Positions 16,288 through 24,661 are shown, counted from the first letter of the stretch. The stretch: 64,000 nucleotides of DNA from an uncultured Bacteroides sp. (GCA_900766195.1 CAAFUN010000093.1:79608-143607); one strand, 5' to 3'. The notes: generated from the sequence alone by a model not told the origin. Translations and numbers: made by a program.

Positions 16288-17061
16288 ATGACTGTAATTT
16301 ATCCATCCCCTATATTTGGTCCCGTTCATTCCCGCCGTTTAGGAGTTTCTTTGGGAATCAATCTGCTGCCTGCCGACGGCAAAGTCTGTTCTTTTGATTG
16401 CATCTATTGTGAATGTGGTTTTAATGCCGATCACCGGGCGCATCAACCTCTACCTACTCGCGAAGAGGTAAGACAAGCATTGGAAAGCAAGTTGCAGGAT
16501 ATGCAGGCAAATGGGCCTAAGCCCGATGTACTTACCTTTGCCGGAAACGGAGAACCTACTGCCCATCCTCAGTTTCCCGAAATTATAGAAGATACATTGG
16601 CTTTGCGTGATAAGTATTTCCCTCAAGCCAAAGTCAGCGTGTTGAGCAATTCTACCTTTATCTATCGTCCTGCTGTATTTGCTGCATTAAGTAAAGTGGA
16701 TAACAATATTCTGAAATTGGATACGGTGAACGAGGATTATATCAATTTGCTGGATCGTCCTACTGGTCGCTATTCTGTGAATGATATCATTGAGGGAATG
16801 AAGGCATTCAAGGGGAATTGCATCATCCAGACGATGTTCCTCAAAGGAGGATACCAAGGAAAAGACATGGATAATACTTCCGATGAGTATGTATTGCCTT
16901 GGTTGAAGGTGGTTAAAGAGATTGCTCCTCGTCAAGTGATGATCTATACGATAGATCGCGAAACACCCGATCATGATCTCCGGAAGGCTACACCTGCCGA
17001 ACTCGATCGAATTGTTGAACTGATTAAAATAGCAGGCATTCCGGCAACAGCTTCCTATTAG
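16288..17061 (+). CDS. Radical SAM protein (COG0731-like)
   Basis: A 257-residue cytoplasmic iron-sulfur enzyme. The N-terminus GPVHSRRLGVSLGINLLP matches the COG0731/TYW1-like group, and the radical SAM cluster motif appears as CSFDCIYCECG (C-x3-C-x2-C, about residues 34-41). The SAM-binding glycine-rich stretch is TFAGNGEPTAHP. The fold continues to the end with no auxiliary-cluster domain (no SPASM cysteines). The substrate is unknown. It stands alone, with a promoter just upstream and a 557-bp spacer containing repeat array B downstream. Confidence 0.9.
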   Translation: MTVIYPSPIFGPVHSRRLGVSLGINLLPADGKVCSFDCIYCECGFNADHRAHQPLPTREEVRQALESKLQDMQANGPKPDVLTFAGNGEPTAHPQFPEIIEDTLALRDKYFPQAKVSVLSNSTFIYRPAVFAALSKVDNNILKLDTVNEDYINLLDRPTGRYSVNDIIEGMKAFKGNCIIQTMFLKGGYQGKDMDNTSDEYVLPWLKVVKEIAPRQVMIYTIDRETPDHDLRKATPAELDRIVELIKIAGIPATASY

Positions 17062-17618
17062 TATTTACCACAGGGTCTCACGCAGAGTTTACTTTTGCGT
17101 TATTTCTCTTTTAATTTCTGGTGGCTTTTTCTTTTTCCATATTGAAAATAGATTATAAATTAGCTGTCTATATATCTATTTTAAAGAATGGAATCACAGG
17201 GTATGTATACGCCGCTTGTTGGATATATATATCCAGCGCGCTGGAAGTATATATCTAACAGGTCAGATATATATACCCAATGAGTTAATTATAAACCTAT
17301 GACTATCAATGTGCTTATAAATCTCACTTTCGGTACTCTTACTTGTTTCAGCAAGCATATTTGCAAAATGTTTTCACCAAAAAAATAAAAATAGAGTGAA
17401 ATAGTAATGATTTCTGCAATACTATGTATATATTTGCCAAGGTCCGACTGATTGAAAATATCTGTATGTATCTAGAAAAAAAATTGGAGTGTATTGAGCT
17501 CTTTTTGGCTCTGCCTGTTTAATATCGGTGAGTTATATAGAAGTACAATAGTTCCCACACTCTTATCTTGGTATTAACTGCTGCATCTAGGAATAGGTAG
17601 CCTAAAATCTAAAACTGT
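17062..17618. other. 557-bp spacer with repeat array B
   Basis: No credible gene. It holds the phased array at 17200-17276, a possible -7 element TATATTTG at 17429-17436, and otherwise AT-rich sequence. The latter part is the 5' region of the lipoprotein gene that starts at 17619. Confidence 0.6.
17200..17276. repeat. 22-bp-phased AT-palindrome array B (four units)
   Basis: Four 11-bp modules begin at exactly 22-bp steps: GGTATGTATAC (17200), GATATATATAT (17222), GAAGTATATAT (17244) and GATATATATAC (17266). They alternate with unrelated 11-bp spacers. Two perfect palindromes are nested: GGATATATATATCC (17221-17234) and CCAGCGCGCTGG (17233-17244). Confidence 0.75.
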
Positions 17619-18905
17619 ATGAGAAAAACGTCATTATTATCATTGTTTGTAATCTCACTGCTTGTGGTGGGCTGTACGAATGAGGACTTTTCAGATTCGG
17701 AGACCCTCTCTGAGCGCTTCTTCAAAGTGAACAGCCTTGATCAAAATTTGCAGAACATTGCTTTTTATTTGCAACAGAAGAATGATTCTTCCGACTTTGT
17801 ATCAAAGTTTGTCGACGTTTATGGTTATCCCCTTTGGAAAGATGCTGTAGTCTTCCCTGAAAATGGAAATAGGGTATATGCTGTCCCTGTAAAAAGTCTG
17901 AATTTTGGAGCTGAAATAGAAGCTATCTGGTTCTTCTCTATAGGTTCTGAATGTACTAACTATCATATCTACACCCGTAAGATGGGAGATACAATAACCC
18001 GTCATGTAGGTGGTGACGGAGTGGAAGATACTTGGATGTTTGACTATTTTACTCGTTATGCATTGCACAAAGAGCCTGTCAGTGGTCTTATCTTTGAATC
18101 TGTAAATTCAAGAGGCTGGGTAGAAGAATACAAGTGTGTTCACATGTATGCCGGTGTAGGGGACCTTTTGGAAGATAAAGGAACTCATTGCTGGATATCT
18201 GATATTTATTTTTTCGATGATAGTACTATACTGGGTGACAGTGGTTCTTTTTACTATGGTGTTGATGGTGATGTTGGTGCGGGAGGAGGGGGAAGTAGCT
18301 CCACACAACAGGGTTCCGAAAAAGCTAATATCGAAAAAGGAATTAAAGAGAAGCTAAAGAATTGCGGCTTTGCAACTGTCTTGAATGCTATAGGAAACTT
18401 GGACAAGTTAAATATTGCTATAGATAAAACTATTAGTAAATCGGGAGAATATAATTCTCAAAAAAAACTGATGACATTGCAATCTGAAAACATTAATGTG
18501 GAAGATCCTGCTTTTATAGAAGAATTGATTCACTTTATGCAGGACATGACCTATGATGGGGGAATATACCAATATGTAGATAACGGAAAAACAAACATCG
18601 AGTTCGAAGCTAAAGTCATTCAAGATTTGTTTAACTATACGCGGGCTGGTATTTACTTTAGTAAGGGGGGCTGTATAGTGTTGATTAATATTCCAGAAAA
18701 AAATATTGCTTTCGAAGACTATAAAAAATTTCTTGATTCTATTGGAAACAGGACAATGACGAATGCCGATTATTTCAATATGCTTAACAAATTCAATGAA
18801 TACACCACCGCAATTTCATATAAGGGTAGTATTAAGAACAACCTAAATCCCTTAATGCTTGATCTGTATGGAGATCAATTTGCAAAGAACAATTGTAATA
18901 ACTAA
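17619..18905 (+). CDS. Large lipoprotein with zincin-like EELIH motif
   Basis: A 428-residue lipoprotein with a clear lipobox (MRKTSLLSLFVISLLVVGC; acylated Cys19). The N-terminal half (about 25-205) is a compact region without recognised family. A low-complexity glycine/serine linker follows (about 212-232, GAGGGGSSS). The C-terminal half contains FIEELIHFMQD and, about 25 residues later, NIEFEAKVIQDLF. This arrangement resembles Bacteroides secreted zincin-like proteins that carry HELxHAYQ followed by an EFEA segment, but the first His of HExxH is Glu here, so activity is doubtful. The gene begins an accessory island and is followed 12 bp later by three tandem secreted paralogues, probably in one transcript. 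Confidence 0.7.
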   Translation: MRKTSLLSLFVISLLVVGCTNEDFSDSETLSERFFKVNSLDQNLQNIAFYLQQKNDSSDFVSKFVDVYGYPLWKDAVVFPENGNRVYAVPVKSLNFGAEIEAIWFFSIGSECTNYHIYTRKMGDTITRHVGGDGVEDTWMFDYFTRYALHKEPVSGLIFESVNSRGWVEEYKCVHMYAGVGDLLEDKGTHCWISDIYFFDDSTILGDSGSFYYGVDGDVGAGGGGSSSTQQGSEKANIEKGIKEKLKNCGFATVLNAIGNLDKLNIAIDKTISKSGEYNSQKKLMTLQSENINVEDPAFIEELIHFMQDMTYDGGIYQYVDNGKTNIEFEAKVIQDLFNYTRAGIYFSKGGCIVLINIPEKNIAFEDYKKFLDSIGNRTMTNADYFNMLNKFNEYTTAISYKGSIKNNLNPLMLDLYGDQFAKNNCNN

Positions 18906-18917
18906 AAACATAAAGAT

Positions 18918-19454
18918 ATGAGAACAATGAAATTATTTTTTGTATCCCTGCTGCTTTTCTGTACCAATACTCTGTTATCTGCTCAGACAGAACGTACATG
19001 GATAGAAAAATATAACGGCGAAGAATATACCATTAAAGATGGATATTATTATGTAATTACTAACAAAAAGTATATTCTCTCTTACGATTTTATGACCGCA
19101 GACTCCCAGCTTGAAGGAGAGGGTATATGGGACTATCAGAAACGCCGGAAAGTGCTCAGCGAAGCAATAGACAAGATTGCCAATGGGGTATTTCATCTTG
19201 ATCAGGTTTATACATCAAAAGAGTATGGAGTATCAGTGATATGTACTTTTGATGTCCAGACAAAAAATTATGCGGGCGGTTTAAAGATCTTTTTCAATAA
19301 GGAAATTAAAGAATATATCACTTTGGATAAAGTCAACCAGTTGGAAAAAGCGTTACTAAAATCAGGTCTTAACGCCGGAGAAACCAATGTGGTAGATCCC
19401 AAAAAGAAGTATTTCACTATGGATGGTGCTATTGGTACAAAGAAGAAAGAATAG
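18918..19454 (+). CDS. Secreted protein, tandem paralogue 1
   Basis: A 178-residue protein with a signal peptide (MKLFFVSLLLFCTNTLLSAQ, preceded by MRT). I recognise no family. Its mature part starts ERTWIEKYNGEEYT, has a highly conserved middle (ADSQLEGEGIWDYQKRRK and following residues to about 105), and ends in a lysine-rich tail. It lies 12 bp after the lipoprotein gene and is the first of four tandem copies. Compared with copies 2 and 3 the middle is nearly identical, while the stretch after EEYT varies (KDGYYYVIT here). Confidence 0.8.
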   Translation: MRTMKLFFVSLLLFCTNTLLSAQTERTWIEKYNGEEYTIKDGYYYVITNKKYILSYDFMTADSQLEGEGIWDYQKRRKVLSEAIDKIANGVFHLDQVYTSKEYGVSVICTFDVQTKNYAGGLKIFFNKEIKEYITLDKVNQLEKALLKSGLNAGETNVVDPKKKYFTMDGAIGTKKKE

Positions 19455-19486
19455 AATCTGATAGGATATATTTTAATGCTTATACT

Positions 19487-19518
19487 ATCCGGTGGGATGA
19501 AAAATGTTCGCACCGGAT
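19487..19518 (+). promoter_or_regulatory. Conserved spacer hairpin before paralogue 2
   Basis: ATCCGGTG (19487-19494) pairs perfectly with CACCGGAT (19511-19518) around a 16-nt loop. A hairpin with the same position and shape recurs before copies 3 and 4. AT-rich sequence, not poly-T, follows, so a leader or mRNA-processing structure is likelier than a terminator. Confidence 0.6.
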
Positions 19519-19542
19519 AAATTTATAAACAAAGATCGGAAT

Positions 19543-20082
19543 ATGAAAACAATGAAATTCTTTTTTGTTATCTTGCTGCTTTTCTGTACCAATACTCTGT
19601 TATCTGCTCAGCCAGAACGTACATGGATAGAAAAATATAACGGAGAAGAATATACCATCCGAGAGAATGAACATTGTTATGTGGTTGCTAACAAGAAATA
19701 TACTCTTTCTTACGATTTTATGACAGCAGATTCCCAACTTGAAGGAGAAAGTATATGGGACTATCAGAAACGGCGGAAAGTGCTCAGCGAAGCAATAGAC
19801 AAGATTGCCAATGGGGTATTTCATTTTGACCGGGTATATACATCAGAAGCGTATAGAGTATCAGTGATTTGCACCTTCGACGTTAAAACAAACAACTATG
19901 CAGGCGGTTTAAAGCTTTCTTTCGAAAAGGAGATAAAAGATTACGCCACTTTGGAAAAAGTAAGTCTGCTGGAAAAGGCATTATTGGAGTCCGGGCTTAA
20001 CGCAGGGGAAACCAAGGTGGTAGACCCCAGTAAGAAGTATTTCACTATGGATGGCGTTGACGTTACAAGGAAGAAAGAATAA
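19543..20082 (+). CDS. Secreted protein, tandem paralogue 2
   Basis: Second copy, 179 residues from the ATG at 19543 (MKTMKFFFVILLLFC); the upstream in-frame ATG at 19504 would place a charged segment before the signal peptide and overlap the conserved hairpin. The mature protein begins ERTWIEKYNGEEYT like copy 1, then diverges (RENEHCYVVA) before the shared block with IWDYQKRRK. It ends FTMDGVDVTRKKE. No function is recognised; the signal peptide implies a periplasmic or extracellular place. Confidence 0.8.
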   Translation: MKTMKFFFVILLLFCTNTLLSAQPERTWIEKYNGEEYTIRENEHCYVVANKKYTLSYDFMTADSQLEGESIWDYQKRRKVLSEAIDKIANGVFHFDRVYTSEAYRVSVICTFDVKTNNYAGGLKLSFEKEIKDYATLEKVSLLEKALLESGLNAGETKVVDPSKKYFTMDGVDVTRKKE

Positions 20083-20115
20083 AACCATATAGGGGCACAT
20101 TCTAATACTTATATT

Positions 20116-20146
20116 ATTCGGTGGGCAACAGAAGTTCCCATCGGAT
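20116..20146 (+). promoter_or_regulatory. Conserved spacer hairpin before paralogue 3
   Basis: ATTCGGTGGG (20116-20125) pairs with CCCATCGGAT (20137-20146). Two differences from the neighbouring copies become G-T wobbles, so the fold is kept while the sequence has drifted. Confidence 0.6.
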
Positions 20147-20170
20147 AAGTTTATAAAGAAAGAAAAGAAT

Positions 20171-20710
20171 ATGAAAACAATGAAATTCTTTTTCGTAATC
20201 CTGCTGCTTTTCTGTGCCAATACGATGTTGTTCGCCCAAGTAGAACGTACATGGACGGAAAAATACAATGGTGAAGAGTACACATTCAAAGAAACTAAAT
20301 ATTCTTTTAGAATTAGCAACAAAAAGTATAATCTCTCTTACGGTAATATGACTGCAGATTCCCAGCTTGAAGGAGAGGGTATATGGGACTATCAGAAACG
20401 TCGGAAAGTGCTCAGCGAAGCAATAGACAAGATTGCCAATGGGGTATTTCATCTTGACCGGGTATATACATCAAAAGAGTATGGAGTATCAGTAATGTGT
20501 ACCTTCGATGTCCAGACAAAGGATTATGCAGGAGGCATAGAACTTTCTTTCGATAAGGAAATAAAAGATTATATCACTCTGGAAAAAGTTAACCAGTTGG
20601 AAAAGGCGTTACTGAAATATGGGCTTAACGCCGGAGAAACCAAGGTGGTAGATCCCAGTAAGAAGTATTTCACTATGGATGGCGTTGACGTTACAAGGAA
20701 GAAAGAATAA
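20171..20710 (+). CDS. Secreted protein, tandem paralogue 3
   Basis: Third copy, 179 residues, with a signal peptide (MKTMKFFFVILLLFCANTML, then FAQ). The mature start is ERTWTEKYNGEEYT, the variable stretch reads KETKYSFRIS, and the conserved middle with EGIWDYQKRRK is almost identical in DNA to copies 1 and 2. It ends FTMDGVDVTRKKE exactly like copy 2, so copies 2 and 3 are the closest pair. Unknown function. Confidence 0.8.
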   Translation: MKTMKFFFVILLLFCANTMLFAQVERTWTEKYNGEEYTFKETKYSFRISNKKYNLSYGNMTADSQLEGEGIWDYQKRRKVLSEAIDKIANGVFHLDRVYTSKEYGVSVMCTFDVQTKDYAGGIELSFDKEIKDYITLEKVNQLEKALLKYGLNAGETKVVDPSKKYFTMDGVDVTRKKE

Positions 20711-20743
20711 AAACATATAGGGTCACATTCTAATACTTATATT

Positions 20744-20775
20744 ATCCGGTGGGATAAAAAATGTTCCCTCCGGAT
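20744..20775 (+). promoter_or_regulatory. Conserved spacer hairpin before broken paralogue 4
   Basis: ATCCGGTGGGA (20744-20754) pairs with TCCCTCCGGAT (20765-20775) with one mismatch. It is the third occurrence of the spacer hairpin. Confidence 0.55.
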
Positions 20776-20799
20776 AAGTTTATAAAGAAAGATCGGAAT

Positions 20800-21174
20800 A
20801 TGAAAACAATGAAATTATTTTTAGCAGCAGAGCTGCTTTTCTGTATATACTATGTTGTTCACCCAGATAGAACGTACATGCTCGGGAAAATACAATGGTG
20901 AAGAGTACACATTCGAAGAAACTAAACATTCTTTTAGTATGTAGTATATATAGTATGTTCTTTTGATAGTCAAACAAAAGACTATGCAGCAGGAGTGATC
21001 TGTTTTTATAATAAACTAATAACGGGAGATTGCATTACCATAAATATGTTTGATCATTTTGAGAAGAGATTGTTTGAGTCTGGACTTAATTCAAGAGAAC
21101 TTGAATTGAAAGATTCGAGTAAAAAGTGCTTCATTATATATGGTAGAGGCAAAACATCAAAGAGAAGATATTAG
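20800..21174 (+). pseudogene. Tandem paralogue 4, degenerate
   Basis: The sequence starts like the other copies (ATG at 20800, codons for MKTMKLF) but the frame breaks within the signal-peptide region. The block encoding the conserved middle (EGIWDYQKRRK to the DRVYTS region) is absent, and the remaining 3' part (from about 20950) is strongly diverged, ending near 21174. It is a remnant of a fourth gene made by tandem duplication followed by deletion. Confidence 0.8.
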
Positions 21175-21322
21175 GGTGCATTCAGAAAATTCATAGGAGC
21201 TTAGACTGAGCATAGGAATAGGAAATTTGGCATACTTTGACAGAAAATATTTGTTTGTATCTTGATAAAATCCTTATTTTGTATTACTGTTAATGAAATA
21301 GTCCATTAAAATAGATTGAATT

Positions 21323-21832
21323 ATGAAACCAATTGCAATTAAAGACCTCTCGGAGAATTTTATTGAGACCATTAGTAAAGAATGGATGTTGGTAACCGCC
21401 GGTACTCCCGATTCGTTCAACACCATGACTGCCAATTGGGGTGGGGTAGGTTATTTATGGAACAAGCCGGTAGTCTTTGTATTTGTCCGTCCTGAACGTT
21501 ATACTTTTGAATTTACCGAGAAATGCGACAGTTTTACCCTTTCTTTCCTAGGTAAGGAGAATAAAGATATCCATAAGATTTGCGGATTTAAGTCGGGTAG
21601 AGAAGTGGATAAGGTAAAGGAGACCGGATTGAAACCCATTATTACCGAAAAGGGTAACGTCACTTTCGAACAATCTCGTCTTACGCTGGAATGCAGAAAG
21701 CTTTATACCAGTGTGTTGAAAGAGGAATCATTTATTGATACTGCCTCTTTTAAACAATGGTACGGAGGCGTTCATGGCAATTTACACCATGTCTATGTGG
21801 CTGAGATTACCGATGTATGGGTGAAGGAATAA
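21323..21832 (+). CDS. Flavin reductase family protein (FMN-binding)
   Basis: A 169-residue soluble protein of the flavin reductase-like split-barrel family, which binds FMN and often supplies reduced flavin or acts on unknown substrates. Features are MLVTAGTPDSFNTMTANWGG (flavin phosphate region), KPVVFVFVRPERYTFEF and FTLSFLGKENKDI. The length is normal for the short single-domain members. It stands alone downstream of the paralogue island; the array C spacer separates it from the convergent SulP gene. No partner monooxygenase is nearby, so the substrate is unknown. Confidence 0.9.
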   Translation: MKPIAIKDLSENFIETISKEWMLVTAGTPDSFNTMTANWGGVGYLWNKPVVFVFVRPERYTFEFTEKCDSFTLSFLGKENKDIHKICGFKSGREVDKVKETGLKPIITEKGNVTFEQSRLTLECRKLYTSVLKEESFIDTASFKQWYGGVHGNLHHVYVAEITDVWVKE

Positions 21833-21876
21833 CGGACACGTTTATTTCGTGCGCCATTCACTCGTATCTTGATTAT

Positions 21877-21942
21877 AGAATCCTATTATATGATTCTAAG
21901 AATAGTATCGTATGATTCTGGTAATCCTATTATAGGATTCTA
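21877..21942. repeat. 22-bp-phased palindrome array C (three units)
   Basis: Three imperfect palindromes are centred at 21887, 21909 and 21931, exactly 22 bp apart with no gap. Each unit is an 11-bp left half plus its inverted right half; the halves are AGAATCCTATT with ATATGATTCTA, AGAATAGTATC with GTATGATTCTG, and GTAATCCTATT with ATAGGATTCTA. The third is perfectly palindromic over AATCCTAT, T, ATAGGATT (21923-21939). The array lies between two convergent genes. Confidence 0.8.
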
Positions 21943-21993
21943 TAAACTATAAACTACTTATCGGAGATGCTTCTAGCGTGAAATGCTTTTTCT

Positions 21994-23670
21994 TTACAAT
22001 AGTTTTTTTGCTCTATCAAGTGCCACATTAATATTGGGGCAGATATTTTCTTGCCCAAGCAGTTCGTAGAATCCCGATTTCTGCAAAACTTCATGTACTT
22101 TTTCGTTCACCCCTGAAAGCACAATGGTTATCTTTTCACGTTGTGACATACGGCAAAGGCTTGTGAGATTGTGAATACCTGTAGAATCAATGAAAGGTAC
22201 CCTTCGCATACGGATGATACGTACTTTGGGGCGATCGCCTATCTGTGCCATGGTCTCTTCAAACTTGGTAGCTATACCAAAGAAATAGGGTCCGTTAATT
22301 TCGTACACTTCCACACCCTTAGGGATAACAAGATGCTCTTCATGAAGTGCAATGTCAAGTTCCGTATTAGGATCTATTTCGTCTTTTATCACCGAAATTT
22401 CAGTTGTTTCCATTACCCGTCGCATAAAGAGAATGCAGGCAATGACCAAACCTGTTTCGATGGCTACGGTCAAATCGAAAATAACCGTCAGTAGGAAAGT
22501 GATGAGCAATACTGTTACGTCGGATTTTGGGTTGTTGAACAAGGCCTTGAACACGCGCCAGCCGCTCATGTTATAAGATACCACCACCAGTACTCCGGCC
22601 AGACAAGCCATAGGGATATATTGGGCAAGCGGCATGAGGAACAACAAGATCAGTAATAGTACCACTGCATGTATTATGCCGGCAACGGGCGTTTTTCCAC
22701 CGTTGTTGATATTGGCCATTGTACGTGCTATGGCTCCTGTAGCAGGTATTCCACCAAATAGCGGAGTGATAATATTGGCTGCTCCTTGTGCAATAAGCTC
22801 AGTATTGGAGTCGTGTTTGTCACCTATAACACCGTCGGCAACCGTAGCAGAAAGCAGCGACTCAATGGCTCCCAGTACGGCTATGGTGATGGCAACGGGG
22901 AATAAATTCTTGATGGCTTCCCAATTTAGTGAGGGCATTGATGCTTCCGGCAGTTGTGCCTTAATACTGAAGCGGTCTCCAATAGTGCTGATGCTGTCAA
23001 TCCCGAAATAGATCTTCATAAAATAGACGGCAAGAGTGACTGCTACGATGGCAATGAGTGAGCCTGGTATCTTTTTTGAAAACTTAGGAGTGATGGCGAT
23101 AATAGCGATACTAACGATGCTGACTGCCGTATTCCACCAGTTAATGGTATCGAAATGTCGAAAGTAAATCATCCATTTCCCAATGAAGTCTCCCGGCACT
23201 TTCTCCCCTCCGAAGCTCAGGCCGAAGATATCGGCTATCTGCGTGGTAAAGATCGTAACTGCAATACCGCTTGTGAAACCCACAATAATAGGATAAGGGA
23301 TAAATTTGATAACAGCTCCCAGCTTGAATACACCCAAAAGAATGAGAAGAATCCCCGCCATAAGTGTTGCCACAATCAGTCCCGCCTCTCCATATTGCTG
23401 TATCACACCATATACAATGACGATAAACGCTCCTGTGGGGCCGCCTATCTGTACTTTGCTTCCTCCCAAAAGAGAGATGATGAAACCGGCAATGATGGCC
23501 GTGATAATACCTTTTTCGGGCGAAACCCCAGATGCGATACCAAATGCAATGGCGAGCGGAAGAGCAACGATGCCGACAATAACACCTGCCATCAGGTCGG
23601 CCATAAAGAGTTCTTTAGAGTAATTCTTCAGAGTTGTACACAACTTGGGTTTGAAATCAAACACTTTCAT
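21994..23670 (-). CDS. SulP family inorganic anion transporter with STAS domain
   Basis: Inner-membrane transporter of 558 residues in the SulP (SLC26-like) family, whose bacterial members move sulfate, bicarbonate or dicarboxylates. About 10-12 membrane segments span residues 25-430 (DLMAGVIVGIVALPLAIAFG near the start; the family signature region is GGSKVQIGGPTGAFIV). A cytoplasmic STAS domain occupies about 440-550 (IIRMRRVPFIDSTGIHNL). The substrate cannot be assigned. It is convergent with the flavin reductase gene and has a -7 element 45 bp upstream. No carbonic anhydrase or sulfate-assimilation gene is adjacent. Confidence 0.94.
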   Translation of the reverse strand: MKVFDFKPKLCTTLKNYSKELFMADLMAGVIVGIVALPLAIAFGIASGVSPEKGIITAIIAGFIISLLGGSKVQIGGPTGAFIVIVYGVIQQYGEAGLIVATLMAGILLILLGVFKLGAVIKFIPYPIIVGFTSGIAVTIFTTQIADIFGLSFGGEKVPGDFIGKWMIYFRHFDTINWWNTAVSIVSIAIIAITPKFSKKIPGSLIAIVAVTLAVYFMKIYFGIDSISTIGDRFSIKAQLPEASMPSLNWEAIKNLFPVAITIAVLGAIESLLSATVADGVIGDKHDSNTELIAQGAANIITPLFGGIPATGAIARTMANINNGGKTPVAGIIHAVVLLLILLFLMPLAQYIPMACLAGVLVVVSYNMSGWRVFKALFNNPKSDVTVLLITFLLTVIFDLTVAIETGLVIACILFMRRVMETTEISVIKDEIDPNTELDIALHEEHLVIPKGVEVYEINGPYFFGIATKFEETMAQIGDRPKVRIIRMRRVPFIDSTGIHNLTSLCRMSQREKITIVLSGVNEKVHEVLQKSGFYELLGQENICPNINVALDRAKKLL

Positions 23671-24082
23671 TCTTCAGATGAGTTTACTTTTACACATTTT
23701 TTGTTTTGAGGGTGCAAAGGTACGCTATAATTTTTGAAGCTCCACCTATAAATGTAAAAAAGAAGGAGTGACACACTGAAGTATCGTCATCGGAAATTGG
23801 CAACAACCAGCTTGAACTTAACCCTTAATTTCTAGAAACGCTTTATTTTGTAATTCAAGTAAGTTAAACAAAACTTAAATAAGAACTAAATATGGTGATA
23901 ATTAATTATCTGATGAATCTTTTTTCACATCATGTTGTTGAGGTATACATAATTTAGAATCAGTCTAAGAGGTCTAAATGCAGTTTTTTTTAATTAAGAG
24001 TTGTATATTAGTGCCCAATACAAAATGTGGAATCAATACAGATATAAACGAATTGTAATTTAACTAACTAATAAAAGAGATT
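23671..24082. other. 412-bp divergent spacer, SulP gene to rubrerythrin gene
   Basis: An AT-rich divergent spacer. The only element I can support is the SulP -7 sequence at 23715-23722. I find no clear promoter for the rubrerythrin gene, no RNA structure and no ORF. Confidence 0.6.
23715..23722 (-). promoter_or_regulatory. Putative -7 element (TACCTTTG) for SulP gene
   Basis: The reverse complement of 23715-23722 is TACCTTTG, fitting TAnnTTTG, about 45 bp before the start codon. No -33 box is clear. Confidence 0.5.
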
Positions 24083-24661
24083 ATGAGTAGAACTATTAAA
24101 GGAACTCAGACAGAGAAAAATCTGCTGACATCATTTGCCGGAGAGTCACAAGCAAGAATGCGTTATACTTATTATGCAAGTGTAGCTAAAAAAGAAGGTT
24201 ATGAACAAATATCTGCAATCTTTACGGAGACTGCTGACCAAGAAAAGGAACATGCCAAACGTATGTTTAAGTTCCTCGAAGGTGGTATGGTAGAAATTAA
24301 AGCCAGTTATCCGGCAGGTGTTATAAGCACTACATTGGATAATTTGAAGGAAGCTGCAGCAGGCGAACACGAAGAATGGTCACATGATTATCCTCATTTT
24401 GCTGATGTAGCAGAACAAGAAGGCTTCTTGGATATTGCTTTGATGTATCGTAATATTTCTATAGCAGAGAAGGGTCACGAAGAGCGTTATCTTGCTTTTG
24501 TGAATAATATAGAGACTGCTTCCGTATTTGCAAGAGAAGGCGAAGTAGTGTGGCAATGTCGTAACTGCGGTTTTATCTATACAGGTAAAGACGCTCCTAA
24601 AGTTTGTCCTGCATGTTTACATCCGCAAGCTTATTTTGAAATAAAGAAAGAGAATTATTAA
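24083..24661 (+). CDS. rbr: Rubrerythrin
   Basis: Cytoplasmic non-haem diiron peroxidase that reduces hydrogen peroxide, important for oxidative-stress survival in anaerobes. The 192-residue product has the usual two-domain plan: an N-terminal four-helix diiron domain with ligands in FAGESQARMRY (E21), an EKEH motif (E54, H57) and a second AEKGHEERY motif near residue 130; then a C-terminal rubredoxin-like domain with CRNCG and CPAC iron ligands. It is monocistronic, ended by a strong hairpin at 24757-24812. Confidence 0.97.
   Translation: MSRTIKGTQTEKNLLTSFAGESQARMRYTYYASVAKKEGYEQISAIFTETADQEKEHAKRMFKFLEGGMVEIKASYPAGVISTTLDNLKEAAAGEHEEWSHDYPHFADVAEQEGFLDIALMYRNISIAEKGHEERYLAFVNNIETASVFAREGEVVWQCRNCGFIYTGKDAPKVCPACLHPQAYFEIKKENY

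Noticed and set aside
17221..17234. GGATATATATATCC as a TATA-like promoter
   Set aside because: Bacteroides promoters use TAnnTTTG; this palindrome is better explained as a unit of array B.
23155..23709. 184-residue ORF antisense to the SulP gene
   Set aside because: It is the complement of a clear transporter gene, rich in His, Asn and Cys by codon shadowing, with no protein-like pattern.
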